Shown one piece after another: positions 33,580 to 44,228 of a stretch of 64,000 nucleotides of DNA. Numbering within the stretch: the first letter of the stretch is position 1; every line of letters begins with the position of its first letter. The stretch comes from Peribacillus frigoritolerans (GTDB lineage Bacteria; Bacillota; Bacilli; Bacillales; DSM-1321). Under the pieces are notes generated by a model. The model worked only from the letters and a program-made list of their open reading frames with translations, made no database searches and had not been told where the DNA came from. The position numbers were made by a program, and so were the translations under genes. The stretch is taken from the NCBI GenBank assembly GCA_030562215.1, contig JAUPFL010000001.1, positions 3,274,501 to 3,338,500 of the forward strand. Reading direction: 5' to 3'.

Positions 33580-33798
33580 ATGGATAGCAAGCAATCAAAA
33601 AATGAATCTTCAGAAGTTGCCGGGAGAATATATGATGTCAGCGATTATAAACGGGAAGATCCTTTATCTTCTGGACTGGCTAGAACCCACGAACAAGTCT
33701 CGGATACTTATGCGGAGGGCGAGATAAAGGCAGTCATTGATGATGTAAACGGAAGAGATATAGAGATTGCAAAAGAAAGATCAGAGGAAGAAAAGTAA
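33580..33798 (+). CDS. yozQ: YozQ-family protein (DUF4025)
   Basis: Hydrophilic protein of 72 residues. The segment EVAGRIYDVSDYKREDPLSSGLARTHEQVSDTYAEG-type pattern (given here only in outline: IYDVSDYK, LARTHEQVSDTYAEG) is that of Bacillus YozQ, a small protein of unknown role found in spore-formers. CTAGGAGTG precedes ATG 33580. It has no transmembrane segment and is rich in acidic residues. Confidence 0.8.
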   Translation: MDSKQSKNESSEVAGRIYDVSDYKREDPLSSGLARTHEQVSDTYAEGEIKAVIDDVNGRDIEIAKERSEEEK

Positions 33799-33862
33799 TA
33801 CTGGGATTTTTGTTTTTTAGGAACAAGGATTTTCGCCAGCTATTTTAAAGATATATCGGTGA

Positions 33863-33901
33863 TCCCCTAGCTTTTGGAAAGATGAAACAGAAGCTAGGGG
33901 A
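33863..33901. terminator. Hairpin between convergent yozQ and cbiO
   Basis: TCCCCTAGCTT/AAGCTAGGGGA is an 11-bp perfect stem with a 17-base loop. T runs are poor on both sides, so its efficiency is uncertain. Confidence 0.55.
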
Positions 33902-33908
33902 TACTTTA

Positions 33909-34753
33909 TTAATAAATCCTTTCTGTCTCCAATTTTTGAAGCAATTCTTCCTTCGTTCTTGGGAAAAGGTCCCTTTCTGCAAGATTCCTTGATTGAAGAA
34001 GGGCTTGAAACATTTCAAAAACCCACGGTTTCTCCAGATGTGCCTGCAGCAAAACGTCTTCATCATGGAAAACGGAAACAGGGTCCCCTTGGTATATGAC
34101 CTTACCATCGTTCATGACCACGACTTCATCAGCCCATTGGTAAGCTAAATTAACATCATGAGTTGATAGGATTATCGTTTTGTCAGGGTGGTGGATACTG
34201 TCCAGCAGATTCATGATTTGTCTGGAGAAATAAGGATCCAATCCAGCGGTAGGCTCGTCCAGGAGCCAGACATCGGGTTCCATGGCAAGTACCCCTGCAA
34301 TGGCAACACGTTTTTTTGCCCAAGGCTCAAAAAATGGGTAGGTCTGTCTTTCAGTTCCGTTACTTCCGTTTCAGCCATTGCCCAATTTACTTTCTCCTGG
34401 ACTGCACTTTTATCCCATCCTAAATTCATTGGTCCAAACGATATATCCTGTTGTACATTAGCGGAAAAAAGCTGAGAGTCGGGATCTTGAAAAACGATAC
34501 CGACTTGCTTTCTTAATGATAATAATGCGTTACGGTCATATTTCATTTTCTTGCCCTTAAACCTGATCTTCCCCGCAGTAGGTTGTAATAGACCATTTAA
34601 ATGGAGGAATAAAGTTGATTTGCCAGCACCATTATTACCTAATAATGCAATTTTTTTACCTTGTTGTACCGATAGCGAAAGTTCTTTTAAAGCGAAGGTT
34701 CCATCTGTGAACTGATGGGTGAGGCCTTCTATATGAAAAATATGCTCGGCCAT
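33909..34753 (-). CDS. cbiO: Cobalt ECF transporter ATPase
   Basis: ABC ATPase of the CbiMNQO cobalt importer, 281 residues after repair. Walker A is GNNGAGKST (about 39), the Q-loop VFQDPDSQLF, signature LSLGQKKRVAIAG, Walker B VWLLDEPTAGLDP and H-switch STHDVNLA. One A is missing from the run near 34315, exactly within the signature QKKRVA, which splits the gene. It is the last gene of the leftward operon cbiM-N-Q-O, so the cobalamin riboswitch at 36767 should govern it. Confidence 0.93.
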
Positions 34754-34771
34754 TGTTGGGTTGCCTCCAAT

Positions 34772-35547
34772 TTACAAATATCCATTAATAAAGATTAAGC
34801 TTCCTAGTATTACAATCGTGATCAGCCAATTGCGTGAGGAATAGGCGTAAGTATCCTCGATATAAGAAAGGTTCTCCTGATAGCCTCTCGCGTTCATGGC
34901 CATCGTCAACTGTCTAGAGCGCTGCAATACTCCTAAAAATAATGATGAGATTAGTAATCCGAGAGATCGAATGCCTTTCCTTAACGAACCATATCCCAGC
35001 CGTGAAGATTGTGATTGGTGAATGGCCAAAGCTGTATCTAAAAAATAAAGATGAAGCGATAGGTCAATTCTATTAAATCGACCAATAAGGAAGGCACTTT
35101 AAGTTTTCGCAGCACGGATAGGATGACTGTAATGGGTGTAGTTAAGGTAAGGAAATATAAACAGCTGATACTGCCGAATACGACAGTGATCAAATTGGCC
35201 ACCGTACTGACGCTGTCATCGCTGATGAATATTTGCCAGTTCCCGAACTTCCAGGACCACCATAAATCCGAAATCGAAGTAAATTTACTTGTAAAAGAAA
35301 AAAGGATGGTAATTGTTCCTGATAGTATAAAAAATCCCGGTAATAGAAGTAATTTAAAATAATAAGAAAGCGGGATTTTTGCCGCAAAAATGATTAAAGC
35401 GCTCATCACCGTAAAAGTGATGAGCGAAACGGCCATATCCCTTACCGTTAATGAAAATAGCAAAAGGGAGAGTGCAAAAACCATCTTTTCCAACGGATGT
35501 ACATCCTTTAGCCCATTGAAATAGGCATATTTATCAATGAGTAACAT
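34772..35547 (-). CDS. cbiQ: Cobalt ECF transporter transmembrane protein
   Basis: Membrane coupling subunit of the cobalt importer, 258 residues after repair. It has several hydrophobic segments and the family's ATPase-contact motif in the C-terminal part (AMNARGYQEN, the Ala-Arg-Gly box). One T is lost from the run near 35042, breaking FIFLDTALAIHQS. The start ATG overlaps the end of cbiN by 14 bases. Confidence 0.9.
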
Positions 35548-35844
35548 GCTTCGATTTTTCGGGGATTTCTTGTTTGGTTTGCTTATTCCTTTGTCTCGTT
35601 ACACCTATGAAATACCCAATGAAACCAGCTCCGATTGCAGCTTGCAGCGCAAATAATAAGCTCTCGGTTTCTGAACCCGGCGGCTCCCAAATACTGTTGA
35701 ACCATGGCTTGTATTCCGGCTGGATTTTAGTGATGGCCTCTTCAGCTTCGCCGTCTGCACCGCCAAATTCCGTTCCTTGTTGGGTGATTAACGGTATGGT
35801 GGCAAGAATGACGACCAGGAAAAGCAGCAGTAAACTTTTTTCAT
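35534..35844 (-). CDS. cbiN: Cobalt transporter small subunit
   Basis: Two-helix subunit of 103 residues after repair that assists metal insertion into CbiM. An N-terminal helix (LLLLFLVVILATIPL) is followed by the conserved external segment GTEFGGADGEAEEAI, then KPWF and a second helix (FALQAAIGAGFIGYFIG). One A is missing right after the start, near 35837 (MKKS), which hides the whole gene from simple ORF finding. AAGGAGG precedes the ATG. It overlaps cbiQ. Confidence 0.88.
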
Positions 35845-35845
35845 G

Positions 35846-36589
35846 TTAACGGGCCTCCTTAGATAAAACTCGCAGCAATTTCAATTCGCCTAGATTGTAT
35901 TTTTTCAAGAAATTCATCACGACGACTGTCAATAACCCCTCACTGATTGCCAAGGGAATTTGGGTCAGGGCAAAAATCCCTGCAAATTTACTGAAAGAGG
36001 CCATGAATCCTCCTACCTCGGAAGGAAAAGCAAGAGCAAGTTGAACGGAAGTTACCACATAGGTTCCCAAATCCCCAAAAGCAGCTGCCAAAAATACGGC
36101 AAGTGAAAAAGACCACCCCAATTTAGTTGCGCCCTTGAAGACAAAGTATGCAATGAACGGTCCGCAAACGGCCATGGAAAATGCATTGGCGCCTAATGTC
36201 GTCAATCCTCCGTGAGCCAGTAAAACAGCTTGAAATAACAGAACGATGGAGCCAACGACACTCATGGCCAATGGTCCGAATAATATGGAACCCAAACCAA
36301 CTCCGGTAGGGTGCGAAGAACTTCCCGTAACGGAAGGAATCTTTAGCGCCGATAATATAAATACAAATGCGCCCGATAGGCCAAGTATCATTTTTGTTTC
36401 TGGGTTTTCCCTTACTTTGGACCTAATGGACCGGTAACCCAAGATTAAAAATGGAAGCGTCAAACCCCACCAGAATATAGCCCATTCTATGGGTAAAAAG
36501 CCCTCCATTATATGCATGGCCGATGCCCGTTTTGGAACAAAAAGCAGTAAAATGACAAAATAAATAGTTTTCCAATTGGTTCTTTTCAT
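35846..36589 (-). CDS. cbiM: Cobalt ECF transporter substrate-binding component
   Basis: Membrane metal-binding subunit, 247 residues. The processed N-terminus MHIMEGFLP (after a signal-like segment of about 24 residues ending RASA) supplies the metal-binding Met-His pair of CbiM, with a further His in [11 protein letters not shown]. Seven or so hydrophobic segments follow. The start at 36589 has AAAGGAGAAAGA upstream; the longer frame to 36607 runs through that site. It is the first gene of the cobalt-uptake operon, behind a cobalamin riboswitch. Confidence 0.93.
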   Translation of the reverse strand: MKRTNWKTIYFVILLLFVPKRASAMHIMEGFLPIEWAIFWWGLTLPFLILGYRSIRSKVRENPETKMILGLSGAFVFILSALKIPSVTGSSSHPTGVGLGSILFGPLAMSVVGSIVLLFQAVLLAHGGLTTLGANAFSMAVCGPFIAYFVFKGATKLGWSFSLAVFLAAAFGDLGTYVVTSVQLALAFPSEVGGFMASFSKFAGIFALTQIPLAISEGLLTVVVMNFLKKYNLGELKLLRVLSKEAR

Positions 36590-36652
36590 TCTTTCTCCTT
36601 TCAACACTTATAATTTTTCTGATCAATCTTGAGAAGAAAAGCGGCGCCCAAA

Positions 36653-36684
36653 ATAAAAAGCACTTCTCCCAAAGGAAAGAAGTG
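36653..36684 (-). terminator. Riboswitch-controlled terminator of cbiMNQO
   Basis: On the minus strand GCACTTCTT...AGAAGTGC forms a stem followed by TTTTTATTTT. It lies between the aptamer and the cbiM start and is the expected off-switch. Confidence 0.8.
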
Positions 36685-36766
36685 CGTAATGAACAGGAAT
36701 TTTGCAGCATGAACCAACCATGGGCCATTCTGCCTGATCCGCACGCCCATCCTCGTAGGCTGAAAC

Positions 36767-36950
36767 AGTTTCATGCTTCATGGCAGGTCTCCTGGCTTTG
36801 GTTCATCATCCCATTACATCCTTCCCATCTCATTTGACAGTGGATTTAAGTTAAAGTAATGGAACTTCCCTTTACAGTGGCGGGACCGCTCCGGATTTTC
36901 ACCGGCTTCCCTTTTAAGCTGAATTCCGAAAAATTCAACACCATGAAACT
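36767..36950 (-). ncRNA. Cobalamin riboswitch for cbiMNQO
   Basis: Minus-strand AdoCbl element: the P1 arms AGTTTCATGG and CATGAAACT, core GGGAAGCCGGTGAAAATCCGG, GCCACTGTAA, and the B12 box AGCCAGGAGACCTGCC at 36781-36797. Corrinoid binding should stop cobalt import. Confidence 0.93.
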
Positions 36951-37170
36951 TATGTAATTATTTGAAAATTCTCGTATAGTGTACCATAAAGAAATAATTC
37001 CAGCTACACTATCTTTTTTTCGCGCCGAAGTTTGTTGCGAGGTAAGGATTGTAACTGGTTTTACACTATTAAACTTTTCTAAACAGTCGGAATAAACTAT
37101 TGAATTTTGATAAAGTTGTTATATGATAGATTATGTTAGTTAGAAATGTGTAATAAAACCAAATATTTCA

Positions 37171-37339
37171 TTTTAAAAGTGCCCTTGTGTGAATAAGCAA
37201 GGGATAATAGGGAAATCGGTGAAAATCCGATGCAGCCCCCGCTACTGTAAACGCTGATGAAATTGTCGATAGCCACTGGCATGATGCCGGGAAGGGACAA
37301 AGTAAAATGAAGCGTAAGCCAGGAAACCTGCTTTTAAAA
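37171..37339 (+). ncRNA. Cobalamin riboswitch for the corrin-synthesis operon
   Basis: Plus-strand AdoCbl element: P1 arms TTTTAAAAG and CTTTTAAAA, core AATCGGTGAAAATCCG, GCCCCCGCTACTGTAA, and the B12 box AAGCCAGGAAACCTGC at 37316-37331. It faces away from the other riboswitch, 220 bases from it. Confidence 0.94.
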
Positions 37340-37436
37340 TTGCATGATACTTTTCGGAGGGAAAGGTAGAAGGACTATGACGATTTTGGGAGGATTTGGC
37401 ATACTTGCCTTTAGCTCCTCATTCATATAGTTTTTT

Positions 37437-37466
37437 AAACCTTGACTCTTAATGTTAAGGTTTTTA
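37437..37466 (+). terminator. Terminator in the cob leader
   Basis: AAACCTT/AAGGTTT with TTTTT, between the riboswitch and cbiW. A second GC-poor hairpin lies just upstream (about 37389-37420) and may be the alternative fold. Confidence 0.6.
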
Positions 37467-37499
37467 TTTTGCCTTTTCCCTGAACTCAGGAGGAAGAAG

Positions 37500-37868
37500 A
37501 TGACTACTTGGAACTTGACGGGTACAAATACGCATCTGCTGATTTGTAATGGGAGCAGCTGCATGAAAAAGGGCGGGGAAGAAGTAACCCAAGCGATTCG
37601 CGATGAAATTACTTCAAAAGGACTGGATCTGAAAATCCATACAACCAGGACACGCTGTAACGGAAGATGTAAGGATGCCTGCGTAGTGATTGCCTATCCC
37701 CAAGGAAACTGGTATCGAGTGGAAACGCCCGATTTCGGCCGGCAGATCGTCAATAATATCGATGATGGTGGGTTTGTTCCACAGATGATCTACCAATTCA
37801 ATGACGGGGATATGACCCCTAATCCAGATTTTCCAGCTCATACGGGTATTTCAAAGAACAAAGCGTAA
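37500..37868 (+). CDS. cbiW: 2Fe-2S ferredoxin-like protein of the cob operon (CbiW type)
   Basis: Thioredoxin-fold 2Fe-2S ferredoxin of 122 residues. Four cysteines are placed for a cluster: CNGSSCMKKGG near residue 18, TRCNGRC near 55 and CKDACVVIAYP near 60. It is the first gene of the operon, as cbiW is in the B. megaterium cobI operon; its exact role is not known, though electron supply to the CbiH60 reductase domain is plausible. ATG 37500 is set by CAGGAGGAAG just upstream. Confidence 0.82.
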   Translation: MTTWNLTGTNTHLLICNGSSCMKKGGEEVTQAIRDEITSKGLDLKIHTTRTRCNGRCKDACVVIAYPQGNWYRVETPDFGRQIVNNIDDGGFVPQMIYQFNDGDMTPNPDFPAHTGISKNKA

Positions 37869-37882
37869 AAGGAGATGTCTTA

Positions 37883-39539
37883 ATGAGTACAAACGGTAAA
37901 TTATTCGTCGTGGGCTTTGGACCAGGGAATTTTGAACACATTACCAAACGTGCCGTCGAAGCCCTTCAGGAAAGTGACTACATCATTGGTTATAAAACTT
38001 ATGTTGAACTCATTCAGGGACTGCTTACAGATCAAACGATCATTAGTACGGGGATGACCGAAGAGGTCTCACGTGCACAGGAAGCAGTGAAACAAGCGGA
38101 GTTGGGAAAGAAAGTGGCGGTGATTTCCAGTGGGGATGCCGGAGTTTACGGAATGGCAGGGTTGGTTTATGAAGTATTGATTGAAAAAGGCTGGAAAGAA
38201 GAAACTGGAGTGGGCATTGAAGTCATTCCTGGCATTTCTGCAATCAACTCATGTGCGTCTTTACTAGGGGCTCCAGTCATGCACGATTCGTGTACGATCA
38301 GCCTCAGTGATCATTTAACTCCTTGGGAACTGATCGCGAAAAGGGTTGAAGCAGCTGCCATGGCAGACTTTGTCATTGCGCTGTATAATCCGCGCAGCAG
38401 GCAGGCGGACCCGGCAAATTGTTGAAACACAGAAAATTCTCCTTCGCTACCGCTCGCCGGATACACCTGTCGGGTTGGTGAAAAGTGCTTATCGGGATAG
38501 GCAGGATATTGTCATTACCAATTTAAAGGATATGTTGAATCACGATATTGGAATGTTGACCACCGTCATCATCGGTAATTCATCCACCTTTTTATATGAT
38601 GACAAAATCATCACACCAAGAGGCTATCAGAGGAAATATACGTTGAATTCGGAAAAGCAACCATTGAAGCCGCATCAGCGTCTGCAGAAAGAAGCGGAAC
38701 CGTGGGCATTAGATCAAGATGCCGATTCCGTGCAAGAAGCCTTCACCGAATCCGCTGGAGGAGTTGGATTACTTACAAAAGCACCAGAAAAGAAGCCAGC
38801 TTCCTTTGAAATGGCAATGGAAGCACTGTCAAGAGTCAAGGGTCAAACCGTTCAGCAATCCATTGAGCCAATTGTACAGCAAAAAATGGAGTCGGTATTC
38901 GAACTTGCCGTTAGTCCAGGTGTGGCGAATAAACAATTCACTCCCAAACAAATGATGACTCTTGCGGAAGTAGTCGGGGAAAAGGGAACGATGGAATACA
39001 CGCCAAATCATAAAATCGTATTAAAGATTCCGACAACGGATCCGGAAGTCATTACGGGGAAATTGCAATCAGCAAACTTTTTATTATCGCCGATTGGAGA
39101 TGTACTGACATTAAAAGCCTGTGATTTCTGTGATGGTGAAAAAGCGGAATCCATTCCTTATGCGGATGAAATACACCGGGTGCTTGGCGGAATGAAAATG
39201 CCCAAGGAACTGAACATCGGTTTTAATGGGTGTGGGATGGCGTGTTACAGTGCTGTTATGGATGATATCGGGATTGTCTTCCGAAAAGGGAAGTTCGACT
39301 TATTTCTTGGAGCTAAACCGGTTGGAAGAACAGCCCATCCAGGTCAGCCGGTTGCGGAAGGCATTGAACCGGAACAGCTTGTTGAACTGATTATGGACAT
39401 TGTCGCGGAGTATAAGCAAAATGCCCATCCAAATGAGCGGCTTTTTAAATACTTCAAACGTTCGAAAAAGATACAGAATTTTTCTTATCAGGACATCGCT
39501 CCCAAAATAAACATAGAGCCTGCGCCTTGTGAAGACTAA
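37883..39539 (+). CDS. cbiH: Cobalt-factor III methyltransferase with C-terminal Fe-S domain (CbiH60)
   Basis: Bifunctional corrin enzyme of 551 residues. The N-terminal half is the SAM-dependent C17-methyltransferase that contracts the ring (FVVGFGPGNFEH, SSGDAGVYGMAG, IPGISAINSCASLLG). The C-terminal third is sulfite/nitrite-reductase-like with a 4Fe-4S site (CDFCDGEKAES ... FNGCGMACYSAV). This fused form is the CbiH60 of B. megaterium, which handles cobalt-factor III. Here the frame is broken near 38400 by a probable extra G (should read PRSRQRTRQIVETQ). AAAGGAGATG precedes ATG 37883. Confidence 0.92.
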
Positions 39540-39557
39540 TCAAGAGGGGGAAAGTAA

Positions 39558-40492
39558 ATGAAAGCAGTTTTGTTTGTAGGACACGGAAGCCGCTTGGCTT
39601 CGGGAAACGAAGAAGTCATTCATTTTATTGAAAATATGATTCCGGCATTGGATGAGCGCTTCCTTGTAGAAACGTGCTTCTTGGAATTTGCGGCACCGAA
39701 TATATCCAAAGGCATTGATAATTGTGTAAAACGAGGGGCTACTGAAGTCATCGTCATACCGATCATTTTGTTGCATGCAGGACATTCGAAATTACATATC
39801 CCAGCTGAAATAGAGGATGGGAAAACCAAGTATCCAGAAGTGAAATTCACATACGGCCAAACGATCGGGGTCCACCATGATGTATTGACGATCCTGACAG
39901 ACCGTCTTGAGGAAGCGGGATTCGATACGACCTCTGAACATTCTGAGACAGCGATATTGCTAATTGGCCGAGGTGGCAGTGATGCTGATGCAAATAGTGA
40001 TATATATAAAATTTCACGATTATTATGGGAAAAGTTACACGTTAAATGGGTCGAAACGGCTTTCATGGGTGTAACGGACCCGCACGTTGATGAAGGTATT
40101 GAACGATGCATCCGATTAGGGGCAAAAAAATAGTGATGCTGCCATATTTCCTCTTCACTGGGGTGTTGATGGAAAGAATGGAGGATATGCTGAAAGGCTA
40201 TCAAGAGCAATATCATGATCGAGAATTCATTTTAGCGAAGTATTTTGGATATCATCCAACATTACAGAACATTCTGCAAGAACGAGTTATTGAAGCCAGT
40301 GAAGGCAGGTCAAGCGGGGCTCTTGATTTGGAAAACTATCGTAAACATGTCGAGGAACATGGACATGCTCACCATCATCACCATCACCACGACCACGATC
40401 ACGACCATGATCATCACCATGATCATGATCACGACCACGACCATGACCACGATCATGATCATGATGGGCAAGTGGTGGGGATATCAAAATGA
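39558..40492 (+). CDS. cbiX: Sirohydrochlorin cobaltochelatase with His/Asp-rich tail
   Basis: Inserts Co2+ into sirohydrochlorin at the start of the anaerobic B12 route. The repaired protein has 311 residues: two chelatase half-domains, with catalytic His in FVGHGSR (residue 10) and metal-site His in LLHAGHSK (about 76). The C-terminal tail (about 267-303) is almost only His and Asp, ending GQVVGISK. One A is lost from the run near 40130 (GAKKIVMLPYFLFTG). B. megaterium CbiX-L also has a His-rich stretch but carries an MxCxxC Fe-S motif near its end; no such motif is present here. The tail may store or deliver cobalt. Confidence 0.92.
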
Positions 40493-41257
40493 TTTTGTTC
40501 TTGGCTGGTACAAGTGATGCAAGGGAATTAGCGGTTGAGATGCAGCAGGTGGGGTTCAAGGTTTTGGCAACAGTAGTAACCGAATCGGCGGCTAAGAGTT
40601 TGCAAGATGCAGGCATATCCACCCGGATTGGCCGATTAACAGCAGAGGATATGACATCTTTAATAACTGCAAAAGGTTTTCAGGCTGTAGTCGATGCAAG
40701 TCACCCATTTGCCGAAGAAGCATCCAAAAACGCCCTTAACGGAGCAAAGGCAGCCAATGTTCCTTATATTCGTTATGAGCGTGAAAGTCAACGGTTTCAG
40801 AATGATAAATTGATAGTCGTCCGTGATTATGAGGAAGCTGCCAAGCTTGCCGCTGCAAAACGGGGGTCATCATGCTTACGACCGGAAGTAAAACCCTGGC
40901 CGTGTTCGCAAAAGAATTGGTAGGGCTCGATAATACCAGAGTCATAGCGAGAATGCTGCCTCGCATGGACAATATGGAAAAATGTGCGCAGCTGGGCATT
41001 GAACAAAAAATATCGTTGCGATTCAAGGGCCATTTTCCAAAGAATTAAATAAAGCTTTATATGAACAATATGGGGTCACATTGATGATAACGAAAGAAAG
41101 TGGCAAGGTCGGTGCGGTTGATGAGAAATTGGAAGCCGCTTTGGAATGTGGAATAGAGACGATCATGATATCGCGACCGGATGTTGACTATCAAAATGCT
41201 CATTCCAGTTTTGATCATGTCATCGCCGAATTAAATAAACAGCTAAATCAAAATTAG
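40489..41257 (+). CDS. cbiJ: Precorrin-6A / cobalt-precorrin-6A reductase
   Basis: NAD(P)H-dependent reductase of 256 residues after repair. The start FLAGTSDARELA gives the nucleotide-binding loop, followed by VVDASHPFAEEASKNA and YIRYERES, all typical of CbiJ/CobK. Two one-base losses break it: a G near 40865 (KRGVIMLTTGSK) and an A near 41010 (EQKNIVAIQGPFS). ATG 40489 overlaps the cbiX stop by 4 bases (ATGA), so the two are coupled. Confidence 0.9.
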
Positions 41258-41269
41258 GAGGAATGCAAG

Positions 41270-41904
41270 ATGGACTTTAAAACGGATTTTAAACCACTAA
41301 CGGTGGACCCAGACAAAATATATGATTATAGCTTCTCGATCATAGCTGAAGAAATGGGCAATCATGATTTTTCTGAAGATGAATGGAAGATCGTCCGCCG
41401 GGTCATTCATGCTTCAGCGGATTTTGAATTGGGAAGAAGTGTCATCATCCATCCAAATGCCATTCAAGCTGGTGTGGAAGCCATTCGCAAAGGCAGACAT
41501 GTCATTGCGGATGTGCAAATGATCGAGAGCGGTACAGGCAAAAAACGATTTCAAAAGCATGGCGGGGACGTTCATTGCTATATTTCAGATCCGGATGTGA
41601 TGGTCGAGGCAAAACGTTTGAATACGACAAGGGCAATCATTTCGATGCAAAAAGCCGTAAAGGAAAATGAAGGGGCATTTATGCCATTGGCAATGCACCT
41701 ACAGCTTTACTTGAGCTCATTCGCCTTATTAAAGAAGGGATTGCAAAACCGGACTTAATCATTGGAATGCCTGTTGGGTTTGTTTCTGCAGCAGAATCGA
41801 AAGAGGAACTGGCAAAGATCACAGAAGTTCCATTCATTACGAATATTGGCCGAAAAGGTGGAAGTACAGTCACGGTTGCAGCATTGAACGCGATTTCCTT
41901 TTAG
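41270..41904 (+). CDS. cbiC: Precorrin-8X methylmutase
   Basis: Moves the C11 methyl to C12 to form (cobalt-)hydrogenobyrinate. The repaired length of 211 residues is standard. The catalytic His is in RRVIHASADFE (about residue 48); VIADVQMIESG and PVGFVSAAESK follow. One G is missing near 41674 (NEGGIYAIGNAPTALLE). AGGAGG precedes the ATG. Confidence 0.93.
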
Positions 41905-41920
41905 CAGATAGGTAAAAAAC

Positions 41921-43031
41921 ATGGAAAAGAAAGTGAAAAAGACCCCTCACAAATGCGTCATGGTTATACGACGGGGGCGTGTTCGACAGCCGTGACCAAA
42001 GCGGCATTGACCGCTTTGATCACGGGGGATGCACTTGAGGAGGCAACCATTTCCTTGCCAATCGGCCGAGATGCCACTTTCACTATTGAGAAATATGAAA
42101 TATCGGAAAATGCGGTTAGTGCAGAAACGATTAAAGATGCCGGAGATGATCCCGATGCCACCCATCTGGCACATATTATCTCTACTGTCAGCTGGTCGGA
42201 TGTACCTGGGATTTTCCTGGATGGAGGGACCGGAGTTGGTCGTGTGACCAAACCCGGGCTTCCCGTTCCTGTAGGGGAAGCGGCCATTAATCCTGTACCG
42301 CGCAAAATGATTTTAACCACTGTGCAGCAAACACTGGAAGAATTTAAGGTCAATAGAGGAGTGAAGGTCGTCATCTCCGTACCTGCAGGTGAAGAAATAG
42401 CGAAAAAACATTAAATGGCCGCTTGGGGATTGTGGGAGGCATTTCCATTTTGGGAACAAGGGGCACTGTCGTCCCTTTTTCCAGTTCCGCCTATATGGCA
42501 AGTATCGTCCAGGCTATCAGTGTCGCCAAAGCGAGCGGGTGTGATCATCTTGTCTTAACGACTGGCGGGCGCAGTGAAAAGTATGCAATGGGCCTGCTTC
42601 AAGACTTACCTGAGGAAGCCTTTATTGAAATGGGTGACTTTGTTGGCTTTTCACTTAAGCAATGTAAGAGGCAGGGAATTAAAAAGGTATCACTGGTCGG
42701 TATGATGGGTAAATTCTCAAAAGTGGCTCAAGGTGTGATGATGGTGCATTCAAAAAGTGCCCCGGTCGACTTTGGTTTTCTATCGGAAATAGCCCAAAGC
42801 GTCGGAGCTGACGATGATCTCGTACTTGAAATCAAGAATGCAAATACAGCGTCACAAGTCGGGGATATGATGTCAGCCATTAATAATTTTGACTTTTTTA
42901 ATAAATTATGTGAATCCTGCTGTCACTCTGCGATAAACCAAGTGAAGGGCGGCATTGAAATGGAAACGGCGATTTATTCGTTAAAAGGACAATTATTGGG
43001 AAGGGCTGTTGGAATTGAGTCAATCGATTAA
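41921..43031 (+). CDS. cbiD: Cobalt-precorrin-5B C1-methyltransferase
   Basis: SAM-dependent methyltransferase of 370 residues after repair, with no homologue in the aerobic route, so it marks the anaerobic pathway. The N-terminal [20 protein letters not shown] is the CbiD signature; [14 protein letters not shown] and VVPFSSSAY follow. Two A losses: near 41952, just before the signature, and near 42411 ([10 protein letters not shown]). The start ATG 41921 is inferred from the repaired frame, with weak AGGTAAA upstream. The C-terminus overlaps cbiET by 23 bases. Confidence 0.92.
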
Positions 43032-44228
43032 ATTAATCGGGATAGGGGATAACGGTCAGGAAAGCTTACTGCCTCAATATGCCCAATGGATAGAAGAAAG
43101 TGAAGTGCTGGTCGGAGGTGAACGGGTTTTATCCTTCTTTCCGAACTATTCTGGCAAAAAGATTGTCATAAAGGGCGGTTTGAAAAAGGTGGTGGAACAA
43201 CTGCAGGATGAAATTCGTCCAACCGTTGTCTTAGCTTCCGGAGACCCATTGTTTTATGGAATGGGAGGCTATCTTTCCAGCAAAATCAAGATGGAGGTTT
43301 ACCCATACTTCAGTTCAATTCAGCTTGCTTTTGCAAAAATGGGGGAAAGCTGGCAAGATGCCTTCCTGGTTAGCATTCATGGCCGCAGTATGAAAGGGCT
43401 GGCACAAAGGATTGATGGAAAAGCGAAAGTTGCCTTGCTTACAGACGGTGAAAATAGTCCCAATCAACTGGCTAAATATCTCCTTTCATTCGGAATGACG
43501 GAATACCGGGCATTTGTGGCTGAAAACCTTCAAGGGGAAAGCGAAGACTCTGGCTGGTATGAACTTGATGAAATGATGGAGCGGGAATTTTCCCGTTGAA
43601 TGTCGTCATTTTGAAAAGGAAATCAGAAGGTCCAAGCTGGTCCTTGGGGATAGAAGATGAAGAATTTTCGCAGCGGAAGCCGGATAAAGGACTCATAACC
43701 AAAAAGGAAATTCGGGTATTGAGCCTGCATGCGTTGAATCTCAGGAAAAACAGCATAGTTTGGGATGTTGGGACCTGTACGGGCTCAATGGCAATTGAAG
43801 CCGCCAAGCTTGCATCCGAAGGTCAAATTTTCGCAATTGAAAAAAATGAACCTGATTTAGAAAACTGTTATCAAAACCAACGTAAATTCCGTACCGATAT
43901 TACGGCGATTCATGGTAAAGCCCCGCAGGGATTGGAAACTTTTCCTGATCCTGATGCGATCTTCATTGGCGGGACTGGCGGCGAAATGGGAGAGCTGATC
44001 AATATTTGCTGCAATCGGCTTAAAGAAGGCGGCAGGATCGTTCTGAATGCCGCAACGATCGAGAATCTTTACCGGGCTAATGAGGCATTTGCGGAAGCTG
44101 GTTTTCACACAGCCATCATGCATGCGCAAATCTCCAGAAGTAAGCCAATATTGGGAATGAACAGATTTGTACCGCTTAATCCGGTTTTTATCATTACTGC
44201 ACAACGAAAGGAAGACATGAATGAGTAA
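43009..44228 (+). CDS. cbiET: Cobalt-precorrin-7 C5-methyltransferase/C15-methyltransferase-decarboxylase fusion
   Basis: Two-domain enzyme of 406 residues after repair. The CbiE domain (1-190) has [23 protein letters not shown] and [12 protein letters not shown]. The CbiT domain (200-406) has [18 protein letters not shown], the SAM-binding site, and [13 protein letters not shown]. In the assembly the halves look like separate genes overlapping by 4 bases, but adding one T to the run near 43590 joins them as [10 protein letters not shown], matching the fused CbiET/CobL linker (SPLNVVVL). B. megaterium has the same fusion. TTG 43009 is the start. Confidence 0.88.

Noticed and set aside
40357..40467. 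CATGAT/CACGAC hexamer array, considered as a CRISPR-like or regulatory repeat
   Set aside because: It is in frame with cbiX, encodes a His/Asp tail, and has no spacers. The opposite-strand Arg/Gly/Asp-rich frame at 40287-40622 is its shadow.
43596..44228. Separate cbiE and cbiT genes
   Set aside because: One missing T in the run near 43590 explains the stop; the joined linker reads like that of fused CbiET/CobL.
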